Below, piece after piece: positions 24,712 to 33,689 of a stretch of 41,055 bases of DNA (positions within the stretch are counted from its first letter, which is position 1; every line of letters starts with the position of its first letter). Below the pieces are notes generated by a model. The model had not been told where the DNA came from. It saw only the letters and a list, made by a program, of their open reading frames with translations, and did no database searches. Made by a program: the position numbers and the translations under genes. The stretch is taken from positions 1 through 41,055 of the forward strand of contig NZ_JANXWG010000089.1 of NCBI RefSeq assembly GCF_025351285.1, given 5' to 3'. Source of the stretch: Novosphingobium sp. (GTDB lineage Bacteria > Pseudomonadota > Alphaproteobacteria > Sphingomonadales > Sphingomonadaceae).

Positions 24712-25047
24712 TCAGATGCCCGCGAAGCGACAGAACCCGATTGCGGCTGCCAGCGCCAGCGCCTGAAGCGCAAGCACTTTGCGACCGCGCTGCATCGGAG
24801 CGTAACGGCGCCAGGCGGTCGTTTCCGCGAACAGCCAGACCAGCGGCAATTGCGCCGCAAACAGTGTGCGGATCAACTGGGTGACGATGGCTTTATCGGC
24901 CAGGGCTTCACTGGCCGGAGACCATGGCATGAGCGAACGCGCAGCCACGATGCCGACAATCAATCCCGAACAGGCGAGCGGACCGATCATCCCGATCCAG
25001 TTCATCGCCGCGCGATGTTCGGCCGCCCGATTCAAGCTTGTCGCCAT
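24712..25047 (-). CDS. small membrane protein of unknown function
   Basis: This 111-residue protein has three hydrophobic segments (about 17-36, 58-75 and 90-108). It begins MATSLNRAAEHRAAMNWIGM, with GGAGAG upstream of the ATG at 25047. No family is recognised. It reads towards the acyltransferase-3 gene (gap 132-21 bases, depending on that start) and may be co-transcribed with it. Confidence 0.6.
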   Translation of the reverse strand: MATSLNRAAEHRAAMNWIGMIGPLACSGLIVGIVAARSLMPWSPASEALADKAIVTQLIRTLFAAQLPLVWLFAETTAWRRYAPMQRGRKVLALQALALAAAIGFCRFAGI

Positions 25048-25185
25048 GGCTGCTGCCTCTCTCCAGACCTGGCAAGTTCGGTCCGCCAGTGCCTATGCTG
25101 AAGCATGATCCGCGATGGTTAACACTTCGCAAAACTACGTAGCATTTTTGGTCGGCTTGATGAGGGACAAGAACTGCCCGGCTAA

Positions 25186-25362
25186 ACCGTCGAAGCCATT
25201 GTGGAAGGCGAGACGGCCGACTTTGATTGCCTTGCGCTGGCCGACGGGCCGAGCGAAGTGCATAAGGTGCAAGCCGCCAAGGCTTTGTTCAACCGTGGCA
25301 CGGTTGCGCCCGGGTTGGTCCCGAGCAAGCATATCCCGACCCGCATGGAGACATTTGCATGA
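25186..25362 (+). pseudogene. C-terminal remnant of an acyl-CoA dehydrogenase
   Basis: The frame 25186-25362 reads TVEAIVEGETADFDCLALAD, then GPSEVHKVQAAKALF and SKHIPTRMETFA. The ADGPSEVHK segment matches the end of acyl-CoA dehydrogenases, where the C-terminal helix contacts FAD and substrate. A stop codon (25183-25185) lies immediately upstream in the same frame, so more than 300 residues of the protein are missing. The stop overlaps the SDR start (ATGA at 25359), as expected if the two once formed an operon. The break marks the left edge of the catabolic region. Family identity rests on a short match. Confidence 0.7.
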
Positions 25363-26102
25363 TCGATCCACTGTTCGATTTCACAGGCAAGGTGGTGCTG
25401 GTTACCGGCGGTTCGCGCGGCCTGGGCTACCAGATGGTCAGGGCCTTCGCCGCGCGGGGGGCGGATGTGGTCGTGGCCAGCCGCAAGCTCGACAACTGCG
25501 AGGCGGTAGCAAACGAAGTACGCGCCCTGGGCCGCAGTGCGCTGGCAGTCTCTGCGCACGTCGGCAAATGGGCCGAATGCGATGCGCTGATCGAGCGCGC
25601 TTATGCTGCGTTCGGGCGCGTCGATGTGCTGGTCAACAACGCGGGCATGTCGCCGCCCTGCCCCAGCCACGAAATGCCTGAGAGCCTGTTTGATTCGGTG
25701 ATGAACCTCAACTTCAAGGGTCCGTTCCGGCTCGCCAGCCAGATCGGGCACCGCATGGCGCAAGGAGACGGCGGGGCGATCATAAACATCAGTTCGACCG
25801 GCGCGTTGATGGCGCTGCCCGGCGTAGTTCCATACGGCGCAGCCAAGGCGGCGCTCAACGCGATGACCGTGTCGCTGAGCCGCGAATACGCACCCACAGT
25901 GCGCGTCAACACGATCAGCGCGGGCCCGTTCCTGACCGACATCGCCGAAGCCTGGGACCCCAAGCGGCGGCACAAGCAGCCAGTCGCAATCGGGCGCCCG
26001 GGCAATCCCGAAGAAATTGTCACCGCCGCGCTGATGCTGGCGAGCCCCGCCTCCTCGTTCACCACCGGGGCGCTATTGCGCGTCGACGGTGGGCAACAAT
26101 GA
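25359..26102 (+). CDS. short-chain dehydrogenase/reductase (SDR)
   Basis: This 247-residue classical SDR has the NAD(P)-binding motif VTGGSRGLGYQM (about 14-25), the NNAG motif (about 92-95), and the catalytic Ser145/146, Tyr159 and Lys163 (VPYGAAK). The C-terminal end ASSFTTGALLRVDGGQ is typical. Arg and Asn around the coenzyme loop (ASRKLDN) suggest NADP preference. It oxidises or reduces an alcohol/ketone pair. It overlaps the acyl-CoA dehydrogenase remnant, so it probably acts in the same breakdown route. Confidence 0.9.
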   Translation: MIDPLFDFTGKVVLVTGGSRGLGYQMVRAFAARGADVVVASRKLDNCEAVANEVRALGRSALAVSAHVGKWAECDALIERAYAAFGRVDVLVNNAGMSPPCPSHEMPESLFDSVMNLNFKGPFRLASQIGHRMAQGDGGAIINISSTGALMALPGVVPYGAAKAALNAMTVSLSREYAPTVRVNTISAGPFLTDIAEAWDPKRRHKQPVAIGRPGNPEEIVTAALMLASPASSFTTGALLRVDGGQQ

Positions 26103-26433
26103 TTTTCGTTCCCTTTGCGTGATACGGGGCATTGCCTGGGCAACGGGCTCGATCGCAGGCGCCAGCGCAACCAGTTCCGCCGGATCACCCAGGCTTGGAA
26201 GCACCGGCGCGGCATCGCGGCAGTTGGTGCGCCGAATCAAGCGGGCGTTGCCATTGAGACAGTGCTGTGCACCACCGATCCGCAAGAGGCGTCGGCCCAA
26301 TCCGATCAACCCCGATCGACCAATCGGATCGCAAGAAGTGACCGAATAGCGGGGGAACACGTCTCTACTCTTTCCGATCTCAGCCGTCGGTCGCAGCGTC
26401 GGGCTTGCGTTAAATCGATCGCTGGAGCCTGCA
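26103..26433. other. 331-base gap without a recognised gene
   Basis: No frame here has a good start and family match. It probably holds the promoter of the FAD oxidase gene, whose ATG at 26434 has GGAG upstream. I see no clear -35/-10 pair, operator or hairpin. Confidence 0.4.
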
Positions 26434-28053
26434 ATGCCATTTTCATCCACCCCGCGCGACGATCCGGCCGGCCAGCCTGATGTCATCGCTGCCCTGGATG
26501 CGGCAGTGGGCCCGGACAGAGTGGAGCGGCACGACGGCCGTCGCGTGTTCTTTTCCACTGACCTGAGCCGCAGCGGCACCGAAGCGCTGGCGATCGTCCG
26601 CCCCGCCAACACCGACGCAGTCACCACTATCCTGAAAATCTGCCATGCCGCCGGGGTATCGGTGATCGCGCGCGGTGGCGGGTTTTCGTACACCGGCGGC
26701 TACCTGCCGATCAACGAATCCACCGTCATCGTCGACATGCGTGATCTGGACCAGGTGATCGAGATCAACGCCGAGGATATGTATGTGGTCGTCGAATGCG
26801 GCTGCACCTGGGAACGGCTTTACGAAGCGCTGAAGGCCCAAGGCCTGCGCACGCCTTATTTCGGGCCGATGTCGGGGTATGCGGCCACGGTTGGCGGGGC
26901 TTTGTCGCAAGGATCGTTCTTCCTCGGATCATCGCAGTACGGGCCGGTGGCCGACAGCGTTCTGGCGGTCGAGATCGTCCTGGCCGACGGGTCCGTGCTG
27001 CGCACCGGATCGTGGGGTGCCGCCGCCGATGCGACCCCGTTTTACCGCAGTTACGGCCCCGATTTCACCGGCCTGTTCCTGAGCGATACCGGCGCGCTGG
27101 GCTTCAAGACCAAGGCTGTGCTGAAGCTCGTGCCCTTTCCGCAGCACACCCAATTCCTCAGCTTCGTGTTCGATCGCGAAGAAGCCGCCATTGCCGCTGT
27201 CTCGGCGGTCGGACGCTTGGGGATCGCGGGCGAATGCTATTGCTGGGACCCTTATTTCGTGAAGGTCATGGCAGCGCAGAGCACCAGCCTCATGCAGGAC
27301 TTGAAGCTGCTCGCAGGCGTCGCTCGCGGACAGAAAGGCTCGCGCGGGTTGTTCAACGCTGCGCGGCTGGCCATCGCGGGCAAGTCGGTGTTCGACGGCG
27401 AGGTGTTCATGCTCAACATCTCGATCGACGACCCGACCGCCGAGGGCGCCGACGCACGCCGGGCGTTATTGCGCGACCTTCTGGCCGGAACCGACGCGCG
27501 CGAGATCACGCCGTCCGCGCCAATGGCGACGCGCGGCACGCCGTTCATCAACTTCAACACGTCCGAGCGGCGCACCACCATGCGCAACCTGCCGACCAAC
27601 GGGCTGGTGCCGCATTCGCGCCTTGCCGCCCTGAGCCGCGATGTCCGCCTGGTGCTGGCGAACCGCGCCGAGGATATGGCGCGGCATGGGATCGAGTGCG
27701 GGGTCATCTATTTTGGTGTCGGGCAGCAGGGCGCCTGTCTCGAACCGCTGATCTATTGGGACGATCCGCGCCATTTCCAGCACGATCGGGTAGCCGAACT
27801 GAGCAACATCAACGCGCTTGCCGGTTTCGACGGCCCGTCCGAAACCACCGAACTTGCCATGCAGATCCGCAAGGAGCTGACGGCCGTCATGGTTCGCCAC
27901 GGCAGCGCACATGTTCAAATCGGCAAGACCTACCCCTGGCTGGCCACGCGTACACCGCCGATCGCCGCGTTGATCGGCGCGATCAAGCGGCACGTCGACC
28001 CAGATGGGCGGATGAATCCCGGATCTTTGGGCCTGGCCGACTTGCCGGCCTGA
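26434..28053 (+). CDS. FAD-linked oxidase (PCMH/VAO type)
   Basis: This 539-residue protein has the PCMH FAD-binding fold at about 45-235: LAIVRPANTDAVTTILKICH, then VIARGGGFSYTGGYLP and GYAATVGGALSQGSFFLGSS. The substrate/cap domain follows, and the usual end is DPDGRMNPGSLGL. In many relatives a His in the first Gly-rich loop links FAD covalently (RGGGHS-like); here that place is Phe, so FAD is bound otherwise. The family oxidises alcohols, 2-hydroxy acids or 4-alkylphenols. Context suggests it acts on an aromatic or alicyclic intermediate. A LysR gene lies downstream on the same strand. Confidence 0.85.
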   Translation: MPFSSTPRDDPAGQPDVIAALDAAVGPDRVERHDGRRVFFSTDLSRSGTEALAIVRPANTDAVTTILKICHAAGVSVIARGGGFSYTGGYLPINESTVIVDMRDLDQVIEINAEDMYVVVECGCTWERLYEALKAQGLRTPYFGPMSGYAATVGGALSQGSFFLGSSQYGPVADSVLAVEIVLADGSVLRTGSWGAAADATPFYRSYGPDFTGLFLSDTGALGFKTKAVLKLVPFPQHTQFLSFVFDREEAAIAAVSAVGRLGIAGECYCWDPYFVKVMAAQSTSLMQDLKLLAGVARGQKGSRGLFNAARLAIAGKSVFDGEVFMLNISIDDPTAEGADARRALLRDLLAGTDAREITPSAPMATRGTPFINFNTSERRTTMRNLPTNGLVPHSRLAALSRDVRLVLANRAEDMARHGIECGVIYFGVGQQGACLEPLIYWDDPRHFQHDRVAELSNINALAGFDGPSETTELAMQIRKELTAVMVRHGSAHVQIGKTYPWLATRTPPIAALIGAIKRHVDPDGRMNPGSLGLADLPA

Positions 28054-28213
28054 TCGCGCTCGGTCCAAGCCATGCAAAATCGTCAAGAACTTGCCCCGTA
28101 TCATGAGTTTTCGACAACCGAAAGGCGGGCGTTTGCAGTGGGCTCCCTTCCCGCAAACGCCACATTCCCGCCTCATGCCTGCTCGGATGCAAGGCCATCC
28201 CGGAGAGGCAATC

Positions 28214-29113
28214 ATGGAGATCCAGCAACTTCGACACCTGCTTGCGGCAATCGATACCAAGAACCTGCTGCGCGCATCGGAAAAGACCTTCATTTCGCAA
28301 TCGGGGCTTAGCCGCAGCCTCAAGAACCTAGAACACCGGTTGGGCGTGCCGATGCTTATCCGCGGCCCCAAGGGTGTTGAACCGACGATTTACGGGTTGA
28401 CGGTGATGCGCCGCGCCAAGGTCATCCTGAACGAGGTGGCACGATCAATCGAAGAGGTGAAGGCGCTCGAGCAAGGGCGGATCGGCGAAGTTACCTTCGG
28501 CATCACCCAGAACTACGATACGTACCTCGTGCCGCCGATCCTGGCCGCGCTTCACGCCGAAAATCCCGATCTCAAGGTCACCGTGATCGCGGATGGCTTT
28601 GTCGAATTGCTGGCGCGGGTGAAGTCCGAAGCGATCGACTTCGGTTTCGGCCTGATCGGCCCGATCCACTACAGCGACGGCGTGACGATCGAGCCGTTGC
28701 GCGCGCACCGCTCGCGCGTGTTTGCCAGTTCGAGCCACCCGCTGGCGCAACAGGACACGGTGTCGAATGCCGATCTCGCGCATGTGCAATGGGCGATGCT
28801 CAACAGCGAAAGCGTGCAGCGCGGGTTCTGGCTGTTTTTCGAATCGCGCGGGATGGCGATGCCGGTGCAGACGCTGCGCAGCAATTCGATCGCCTTGATC
28901 CGCCAGATGGTGATCGACACCGACGCGCTGACGATCCTGCCGCAGGAGGTTGTCCAGCAGGAGCTCGATGCCGGCCGCCTCGTCGCGATTTCCTGCGACA
29001 CGCCCGTCGAGAAAACCAACATGGGGCTGTTCTTTCGCAAGGACGGCCTGCTCACGCCGCAAGCCGAACTCGTCGCCAAGCACTTCCGCGAAGCGACCAA
29101 CGCTGCCGAATAG
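28214..29113 (+). CDS. LysR-family transcription regulator
   Basis: This 299-residue protein starts at 28214, with GGAGAGG upstream; a longer frame to 28091 lacks family sequence. It has an N-terminal helix-turn-helix (MEIQQLRHLLAAIDTKNLLR, then SEKTFISQSGLSRSLKNLEH) and a periplasmic-binding-like effector domain (about 90-299, IGEVTFGITQNYDTYLVPPI). It should bind a pathway compound and switch on catabolic genes. The gap 28054-28213 and the start region of the DUF1838 gene are the obvious places for its operators. Confidence 0.93.
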   Translation: MEIQQLRHLLAAIDTKNLLRASEKTFISQSGLSRSLKNLEHRLGVPMLIRGPKGVEPTIYGLTVMRRAKVILNEVARSIEEVKALEQGRIGEVTFGITQNYDTYLVPPILAALHAENPDLKVTVIADGFVELLARVKSEAIDFGFGLIGPIHYSDGVTIEPLRAHRSRVFASSSHPLAQQDTVSNADLAHVQWAMLNSESVQRGFWLFFESRGMAMPVQTLRSNSIALIRQMVIDTDALTILPQEVVQQELDAGRLVAISCDTPVEKTNMGLFFRKDGLLTPQAELVAKHFREATNAAE

Positions 29114-29146
29114 CGCACTTCAAACCCTGTAGAGACACGCCCGACG

Positions 29147-29914
29147 ATGACCGAAAACGCGCTGAACACTTATCGCCGCACGCTGACCACGCTCGACGAG
29201 GGCGAAACCGCCTGGTGGTATCTCGGCACCGGGATCGTGACCGTTCCCGGACACCCGCCGATCATTGTCAACCACGTCGAAACCGTGATGATCTATGGCG
29301 CGCAAACGCTTGACGACACATCCTACCGCGTGCCGTGGTGGGAAATCGGCGTGTTCCGCGACGCGATCACCGGCGAGATTTCCAGCAACTGGACCAACCC
29401 GCTGACCGGCCGGACGGTCGAGGCGGCGCGCAAGTTCGAGGAAGGCCCGTCGGGCTTCAGCCTGCGCGCGGATGGTTCGGGTGGTATCGCCATCTTCGAT
29501 GCGGTCCAGGCTTTCGCGCGACTCGAAAGCGCCGAGGTCACGCTGCGCGACCTGGGTGACCGCGTCTGCATCACCCAGACCGAACGCAAGGTGCGCGCCT
29601 TCCCCAGCGGCGAAGGCATCCCCGAACTGACCGAGCAGACCGGATCAGCCGCGCACACCGTGCTCGAATGGACCGCCAGCAAGGCCGATCTCGCCACATC
29701 CAGCCCCTCGGTCCCCGCTACGGGCATGTACCGGCTCGATATCGCGACGCCGCCATGGCTGGGCTTTCAGGATTTCGAATCGCGCTTTTCGATCCACGGC
29801 ATCATGCACAAGGCGGCGATGCACGAACCGCTCAACCCGCGCGGTTGGGCCGAATTGCAGCAGTTGTTTCCTGAATACTTCGAAGCGGGCGAAATCAGGC
29901 CGCGCTGGGCGTAA
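29147..29914 (+). CDS. DUF1838-family protein
   Basis: This 255-residue protein begins MTENALNTYRRTLTTLDEGE and has the DUF1838 pattern: TAWWYLGTGIVTVPGHPP, WTNPLTGRTVEAARKFEEGP and a final MHKAAMHEPLNPRGWAELQQ. DUF1838 proteins occur in degradation clusters for aromatic and steroid-like compounds in Proteobacteria; no reaction is established. It follows the LysR gene by 33 bases and its end overlaps the convergent hydrolase gene by 20 bases. Confidence 0.8.
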   Translation: MTENALNTYRRTLTTLDEGETAWWYLGTGIVTVPGHPPIIVNHVETVMIYGAQTLDDTSYRVPWWEIGVFRDAITGEISSNWTNPLTGRTVEAARKFEEGPSGFSLRADGSGGIAIFDAVQAFARLESAEVTLRDLGDRVCITQTERKVRAFPSGEGIPELTEQTGSAAHTVLEWTASKADLATSSPSVPATGMYRLDIATPPWLGFQDFESRFSIHGIMHKAAMHEPLNPRGWAELQQLFPEYFEAGEIRPRWA

Positions 29915-30704
29915 GCGCGTCAGCGCGCAGGAACGCATCGATCCTTGCGGCAAGCACGTCCGCGTGCAGATCGAACGCGGCGCCGCCGAGTTCGGGCAGT
30001 TCCGCGACGGTTGCGGTGCGCATCATCGCCGCCGCAATCCGCGAGGGTTCGGCAAGATGGCCGGGTGGGTTCAGCACCAGCGTCGGCTGGGTGATGGCCG
30101 CCAGCCGCTCGGCCACGGGCCAGGCGAACAATGCCTCGTGCGCCCACGATCCGTTCGGCCAGGCGAGGAGCTCATCGACGAAATTGCCGAACGCCCGCGG
30201 CAGCGTTATCCCCGCGGGCCGGCTGCGTACGAGGAAATCCCAGCGCTCGGCCAGGTGATCGAGATTCTCGTCCAGCGAATGGCGCACGGTCAGCCGCGCC
30301 TTCCAGGCGGCGAAGTCCAGCGCTTGGAAATAGGGAATGCCCGACAGCACCAATCGGCTCACGTGGCGCGGATGCCGCAACGCCATTTCGGCGGCGATAG
30401 CCACGCCCGTGTGATGCCCAAGCAGCGTCATGCCCGGCGCTTCTGGGCTCAATGCAGCGGCGATCGCATCGGCATAACCCGCGATGTCGATGCGGTCCGG
30501 CGGCGGGTCGGACTGGCCGTAGCCCGGCGTATCGATCGCGATCACATGGCGTCGGCCGTCCAGCGCCTCGGCCAGGGCAACGAAGCTGCGCGACGAATAT
30601 GCGGTGGCGTGCAGGCATACCAGCGGCGGCCCGCCAAGCGGCGTGTTCTCGCGCAGATGGACTTGTCCGAACGGACCATCGATATAGCGTTTACGAATGG
30701 CCAC
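29895..30704 (-). CDS. alpha/beta-hydrolase fold protein with His in place of nucleophilic Ser
   Basis: This 269-residue protein has the alpha/beta-hydrolase layout: the oxyanion segment PPLVCLHATAYSSRSF, VIAIDTPGYGQSDPP, and the nucleophile elbow LLGHHTGVAIAAEMAL. The elbow would normally read GxSxG; here it is GHHTG, with His98 where Ser is expected. I recall a similar GYHTG variant in other hydrolase-like proteins. The reaction may therefore not use an acyl-enzyme. The later Asp and His (about 215-255) are not clearly assigned. It is the last gene of a minus-strand set with the next hydrolase and the alcohol dehydrogenase. Confidence 0.8.
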   Translation of the reverse strand: MAIRKRYIDGPFGQVHLRENTPLGGPPLVCLHATAYSSRSFVALAEALDGRRHVIAIDTPGYGQSDPPPDRIDIAGYADAIAAALSPEAPGMTLLGHHTGVAIAAEMALRHPRHVSRLVLSGIPYFQALDFAAWKARLTVRHSLDENLDHLAERWDFLVRSRPAGITLPRAFGNFVDELLAWPNGSWAHEALFAWPVAERLAAITQPTLVLNPPGHLAEPSRIAAAMMRTATVAELPELGGAAFDLHADVLAARIDAFLRADALTPSAA

Positions 30705-30713
30705 GTCCTGGCA

Positions 30714-31562
30714 TCAACCTTCGAGGAAATCGGCGACGACCTTCCAGATCCGCATCCGCGCGTTCTGGAGATGCGCGTAATCACCGCCATCGGGCACGAT
30801 CACCAGCGCCTTGTCGTGATGCGCAATCCGTTCGAAGAAATCGCCGCGCACCGATCCGCCCTGCATGTAGTTCTGCATGCCCGCAGCATAGCCGTACAGC
30901 ATCAGCGTGGGGTTGGTCAGCCGCTCGGGCACCACCGCCACGCTGCCGTTCTCGTTTTCGACGCGGATACCGTTGGGTGCGCGCGGTTCGTCGCGTTCGG
31001 CCTGCACCGCCAGCGCCTCGTGTGCGGCGGGCTCCATGAAATCCAGTTCGAGCCGCTCGCGGAAATAGGCAGCGGCGTTGAACCACCAGTCGGTCTTGTC
31101 GGGAAACGGCACGCGGTTACCCCCGCCGATCGCCGGATCGAGCAGGATCAGCCGATCGATCGACGCCCCCCGGGTTTCGGCATAACGCCCGCAAATGCGC
31201 CCACCCCACGACCAGCCGAGCAAGTGCGGTTGCGCAAACCCTTGCGCGATCGCCCAGTCGATCACCGCGGCGGTGTCCTCGATCGCCTGATCGGTCTGGA
31301 CGGTATGCGGGTGTGCGCTCAATTCGGAGTCGCGATAACCGCGAACAGAGAACGTCACCACGCCATAGCCACGCGCGACCAGCGCATCCATGAACGAGTA
31401 GTTCGCGCCGCCATCGAACGCGAAGTCATAGCCGAGCTGGCCCGACAGGTTAGCCCCCTGGACCAGAATGACGACCTTTGCGGGCGTTGCCTCCAGCCCC
31501 TTGGTGCGGACCGACAGTTTCCCCACTGGTCCGTCGATGAAAATGTCCGTGGCCAAGCTCAT
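30714..31562 (-). CDS. alpha/beta hydrolase
   Basis: This 282-residue protein begins MSLATDIFIDGPVGKLSVRT. It has KVVILVQGANLSGQLGYDFA (oxyanion region) and HLLGWSWGGRICGRYAE, with nucleophile Ser118. VIVPDGGDYAHLQ probably holds the catalytic His. The ATG at 31562 overlaps the stop of the alcohol dehydrogenase (ATGA), which fixes the start; the frame is open further, but only as a shadow of that gene. It probably cleaves an ester, lactone or C-C bond of a pathway compound. Confidence 0.88.
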   Translation of the reverse strand: MSLATDIFIDGPVGKLSVRTKGLEATPAKVVILVQGANLSGQLGYDFAFDGGANYSFMDALVARGYGVVTFSVRGYRDSELSAHPHTVQTDQAIEDTAAVIDWAIAQGFAQPHLLGWSWGGRICGRYAETRGASIDRLILLDPAIGGGNRVPFPDKTDWWFNAAAYFRERLELDFMEPAAHEALAVQAERDEPRAPNGIRVENENGSVAVVPERLTNPTLMLYGYAAGMQNYMQGGSVRGDFFERIAHHDKALVIVPDGGDYAHLQNARMRIWKVVADFLEG

Positions 31563-32710
31563 GCGGATTTCCGTTCGATTTGAGGGAAGACGATCTGGCG
31601 GATAGCGGCGCCCGAAGCGAGCGCATCGAACATCGTGTTGATATCCTTGAGCTGGCCGACATTGCTCAGCAGCCGTTCGACCGGGAGCCGGCCCGCGCGC
31701 CACAACGCTATGTAGCGTGGGATATCGCGCGCCGGGATTGCGCTGCCAAGGTAGCTGCCCATTACGGTCTTGCCGTCGCCGACCAGGCTGACGGCGGGGA
31801 TCGAGAACATCTCGCGCGGATTGGGCAGGCCCACGGTGACCACCCGGCCCCCGCGCCGGACCAGCCCATAAGCCAGTTCGAGCACGCGCGCGCTGCCCAC
31901 CGATTCGACCACCAGATCGGGCCGCCCACCGAGATGCGCGACGATCGCGTCCTCTGCGCCGTCGGGCGCGAACGCTGCGGCCGCGCCGAGTTCGAGCGCC
32001 AGCGCGCGCTTGTCCGCAGACGGGTCGATCGCCACCACCGGAATTGCCCCGCCCGCCAGCCCGCCCAGCAGCGCGGCCAGGCCGACCCCGCCAAGGCCAT
32101 AGACGGCAAGGCTTTCGCCCGCCTTGAGACTGGCGGTGTTCAGCACCGCGCCGACCCCGGTCAGCACCGCGCAGCCGAACAGCGCCGCGACTTCGAGCGG
32201 GATGTCGGCATCGATCCTGACCGCCGAGCGGGCATCGACAACCGCGTGATCGGCAAAGGCCGAGACGCCGAGGTGATGCCGCACGCTTTCCTGCGCGCCA
32301 TCGCAGCGATGGAGGCGGCTGCCGCCACGCAGCATCTCGCCCGCGCCATTGGCCACGGCCCCACGATCGCACAGATAGCCTTCGCCCGAAACGCAGCGCA
32401 GGCATTCGCCGCAGGCCGGCATGAATGACAGGACGACCCGGTCTCCGGGCGCGAACCTCTGGTCGTCGGGATCGCCCAGTGTGACGACCGTAGCGACCGC
32501 TTCGTGCCCCAGCGCCATCGGCAAGGGCCGCAACCGATCCCCGTTGATCACCGACAAGTCGGAATGGCACAATCCGGCTGCATCGATCCGCACCAGCAAT
32601 TCGCCAGCCCGCGGCGGCGCGAGATCGAGCGCGGTTAACCGCAACGGCATGCTCGCGGCGTATGGATGCGCGGCACCCGAGGTTTCCAGCAGCGCAGCGG
32701 TAATCTTCAT
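31559..32710 (-). CDS. zinc-dependent alcohol dehydrogenase (MDR family)
   Basis: This 383-residue protein has the catalytic zinc ligands Cys (GLCHSD) and His (GHEA), and the structural zinc site with four Cys (ACGECLRCVSGEGYLC). The NAD-binding motif is VYGLGGVGLAALLGG. The order and length fit class III-like and aryl alcohol dehydrogenases. It should oxidise an alcohol to an aldehyde, which the ALDH encoded nearby could take further. It is the first gene of a minus-strand operon with two hydrolases, divergent from the IclR regulator (gap 193 bases). Confidence 0.92.
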   Translation of the reverse strand: MKITAALLETSGAAHPYAASMPLRLTALDLAPPRAGELLVRIDAAGLCHSDLSVINGDRLRPLPMALGHEAVATVVTLGDPDDQRFAPGDRVVLSFMPACGECLRCVSGEGYLCDRGAVANGAGEMLRGGSRLHRCDGAQESVRHHLGVSAFADHAVVDARSAVRIDADIPLEVAALFGCAVLTGVGAVLNTASLKAGESLAVYGLGGVGLAALLGGLAGGAIPVVAIDPSADKRALALELGAAAAFAPDGAEDAIVAHLGGRPDLVVESVGSARVLELAYGLVRRGGRVVTVGLPNPREMFSIPAVSLVGDGKTVMGSYLGSAIPARDIPRYIALWRAGRLPVERLLSNVGQLKDINTMFDALASGAAIRQIVFPQIERKSA

Positions 32711-32795
32711 CTCGTGCCCCTCCGATGCCCTGCTCCTGGCTATGTCTTGACGGCATAATCGGACCGACGCTACGACCGGTTAGTCAATCCTGCTT

Positions 32796-32822
32796 GCAAA
32801 GGCGGCAAGGTCGCCATTTTGC
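32796..32822. promoter_or_regulatory. imperfect inverted repeat between ADH and IclR genes
   Basis: GCAAA-GGCG (32796-32804) faces CGCC-ATTTTGC (32812-32822) around a 7-base centre, with one extra base and one mismatch. It lies in the middle of the 193-base divergent promoter region. IclR-type regulators often bind such sites and control the divergent gene. Function is inferred from position only. Confidence 0.4.
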
Positions 32823-32903
32823 TTGCACCACTTGTAGCCATGCCGGCAATCCGGGCTATCATGCCCACGGCAAGGGGCAGCACCGCAGCAGGAGGGCGGC
32901 TGG

Positions 32904-33689
32904 GTGGACAGTGACCAGGAACTGAAATCGCTGAAGCGCGGCCTGCGGGCGATGGCGCTGATCAACAAGCAGGGTTCGATCACCATCTCGGAATTGAGTC
33001 GAGCGCTCGAATTGCCGCGCACGACTGCCGAACGCGTGCTGATGACGCTGCTCGCCGAAGGGTTCTGCGATCGCGATCCCCAGACCAAGCGCTATTTCCT
33101 GACGCTGCGCGTGCGCTCGCTGTCGCATGGCTATACCGATGAAAGCTGGATCACCCACGTCGCCGCGCCGCTGCTGTTCGAAACGACCAAGCAGATCGGC
33201 TGGCCGCTGTTCATCGCCACCCCGCTCGGCGAATACATGAGCCTGCGGCTGACCACCGATCCGGCCACTTCGCTCAACCTGCACCGCCGCCACATCGGCA
33301 GCGAAATCGCCATGGGCATTTCCAGCAGCGGGCTGGTTCACCTCGCTTTCCTCGAGGACGAGCAGCAGCGGATCATGCTGGAGATCCTGCGCGCTTCCGA
33401 TGATCCCGCGCAGGCGCCGGCGCGCGACGAGGCGCGGATGACGTATGCGCTCGAACAGATCCGCCGCAACGGCTTCGGGTTCGGCTTCGATCTGGGCCGC
33501 GAACGCAGCATCGCGGTGCCGATCATGGACAAGGGCCATGTGCGCGCGGTGTTGCTGATGGCTTTCATCACGCGCGCGATCGACAATGACGGCGTTGCCC
33601 GCAAGTTCGCGCCGCAACTGATCGAAATGGCACGCACGATCGAACGGCTGGCATTTGGTGACGGCGTGGCCGGTCCCCTGACAATATAA
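32904..33689 (+). CDS. IclR-family transcription regulator
   Basis: This 261-residue protein starts at a GTG (32904), with GGAGG 8 bases upstream. The N-terminal winged helix is clear (LKRGLRAMALINKQGSITIS, then LSRALELPRTTAERVLMTLL), followed by the IclR effector domain (about 85-255). It probably controls the divergent alcohol dehydrogenase operon, the ALDH operon, or both, in answer to an aromatic or related compound. Confidence 0.92.
   Translation: MDSDQELKSLKRGLRAMALINKQGSITISELSRALELPRTTAERVLMTLLAEGFCDRDPQTKRYFLTLRVRSLSHGYTDESWITHVAAPLLFETTKQIGWPLFIATPLGEYMSLRLTTDPATSLNLHRRHIGSEIAMGISSSGLVHLAFLEDEQQRIMLEILRASDDPAQAPARDEARMTYALEQIRRNGFGFGFDLGRERSIAVPIMDKGHVRAVLLMAFITRAIDNDGVARKFAPQLIEMARTIERLAFGDGVAGPLTI

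Noticed and set aside
26103..26433. A minus-strand frame reaching from the FAD oxidase start to 26073
   Set aside because: Most of it is antisense to the oxidase gene, and the remainder has no motif or ribosome site.
29964..31583. A 539-residue plus-strand frame opposite the two hydrolases
   Set aside because: It runs antisense over two well-supported genes and shows no family pattern.
30714..32756. A 680-residue minus-strand frame that could be a hydrolase fusion
   Set aside because: The part upstream of 31562 is an Arg/Gly-rich shadow of the alcohol dehydrogenase gene, and the hydrolase start overlaps the dehydrogenase stop as ATGA.
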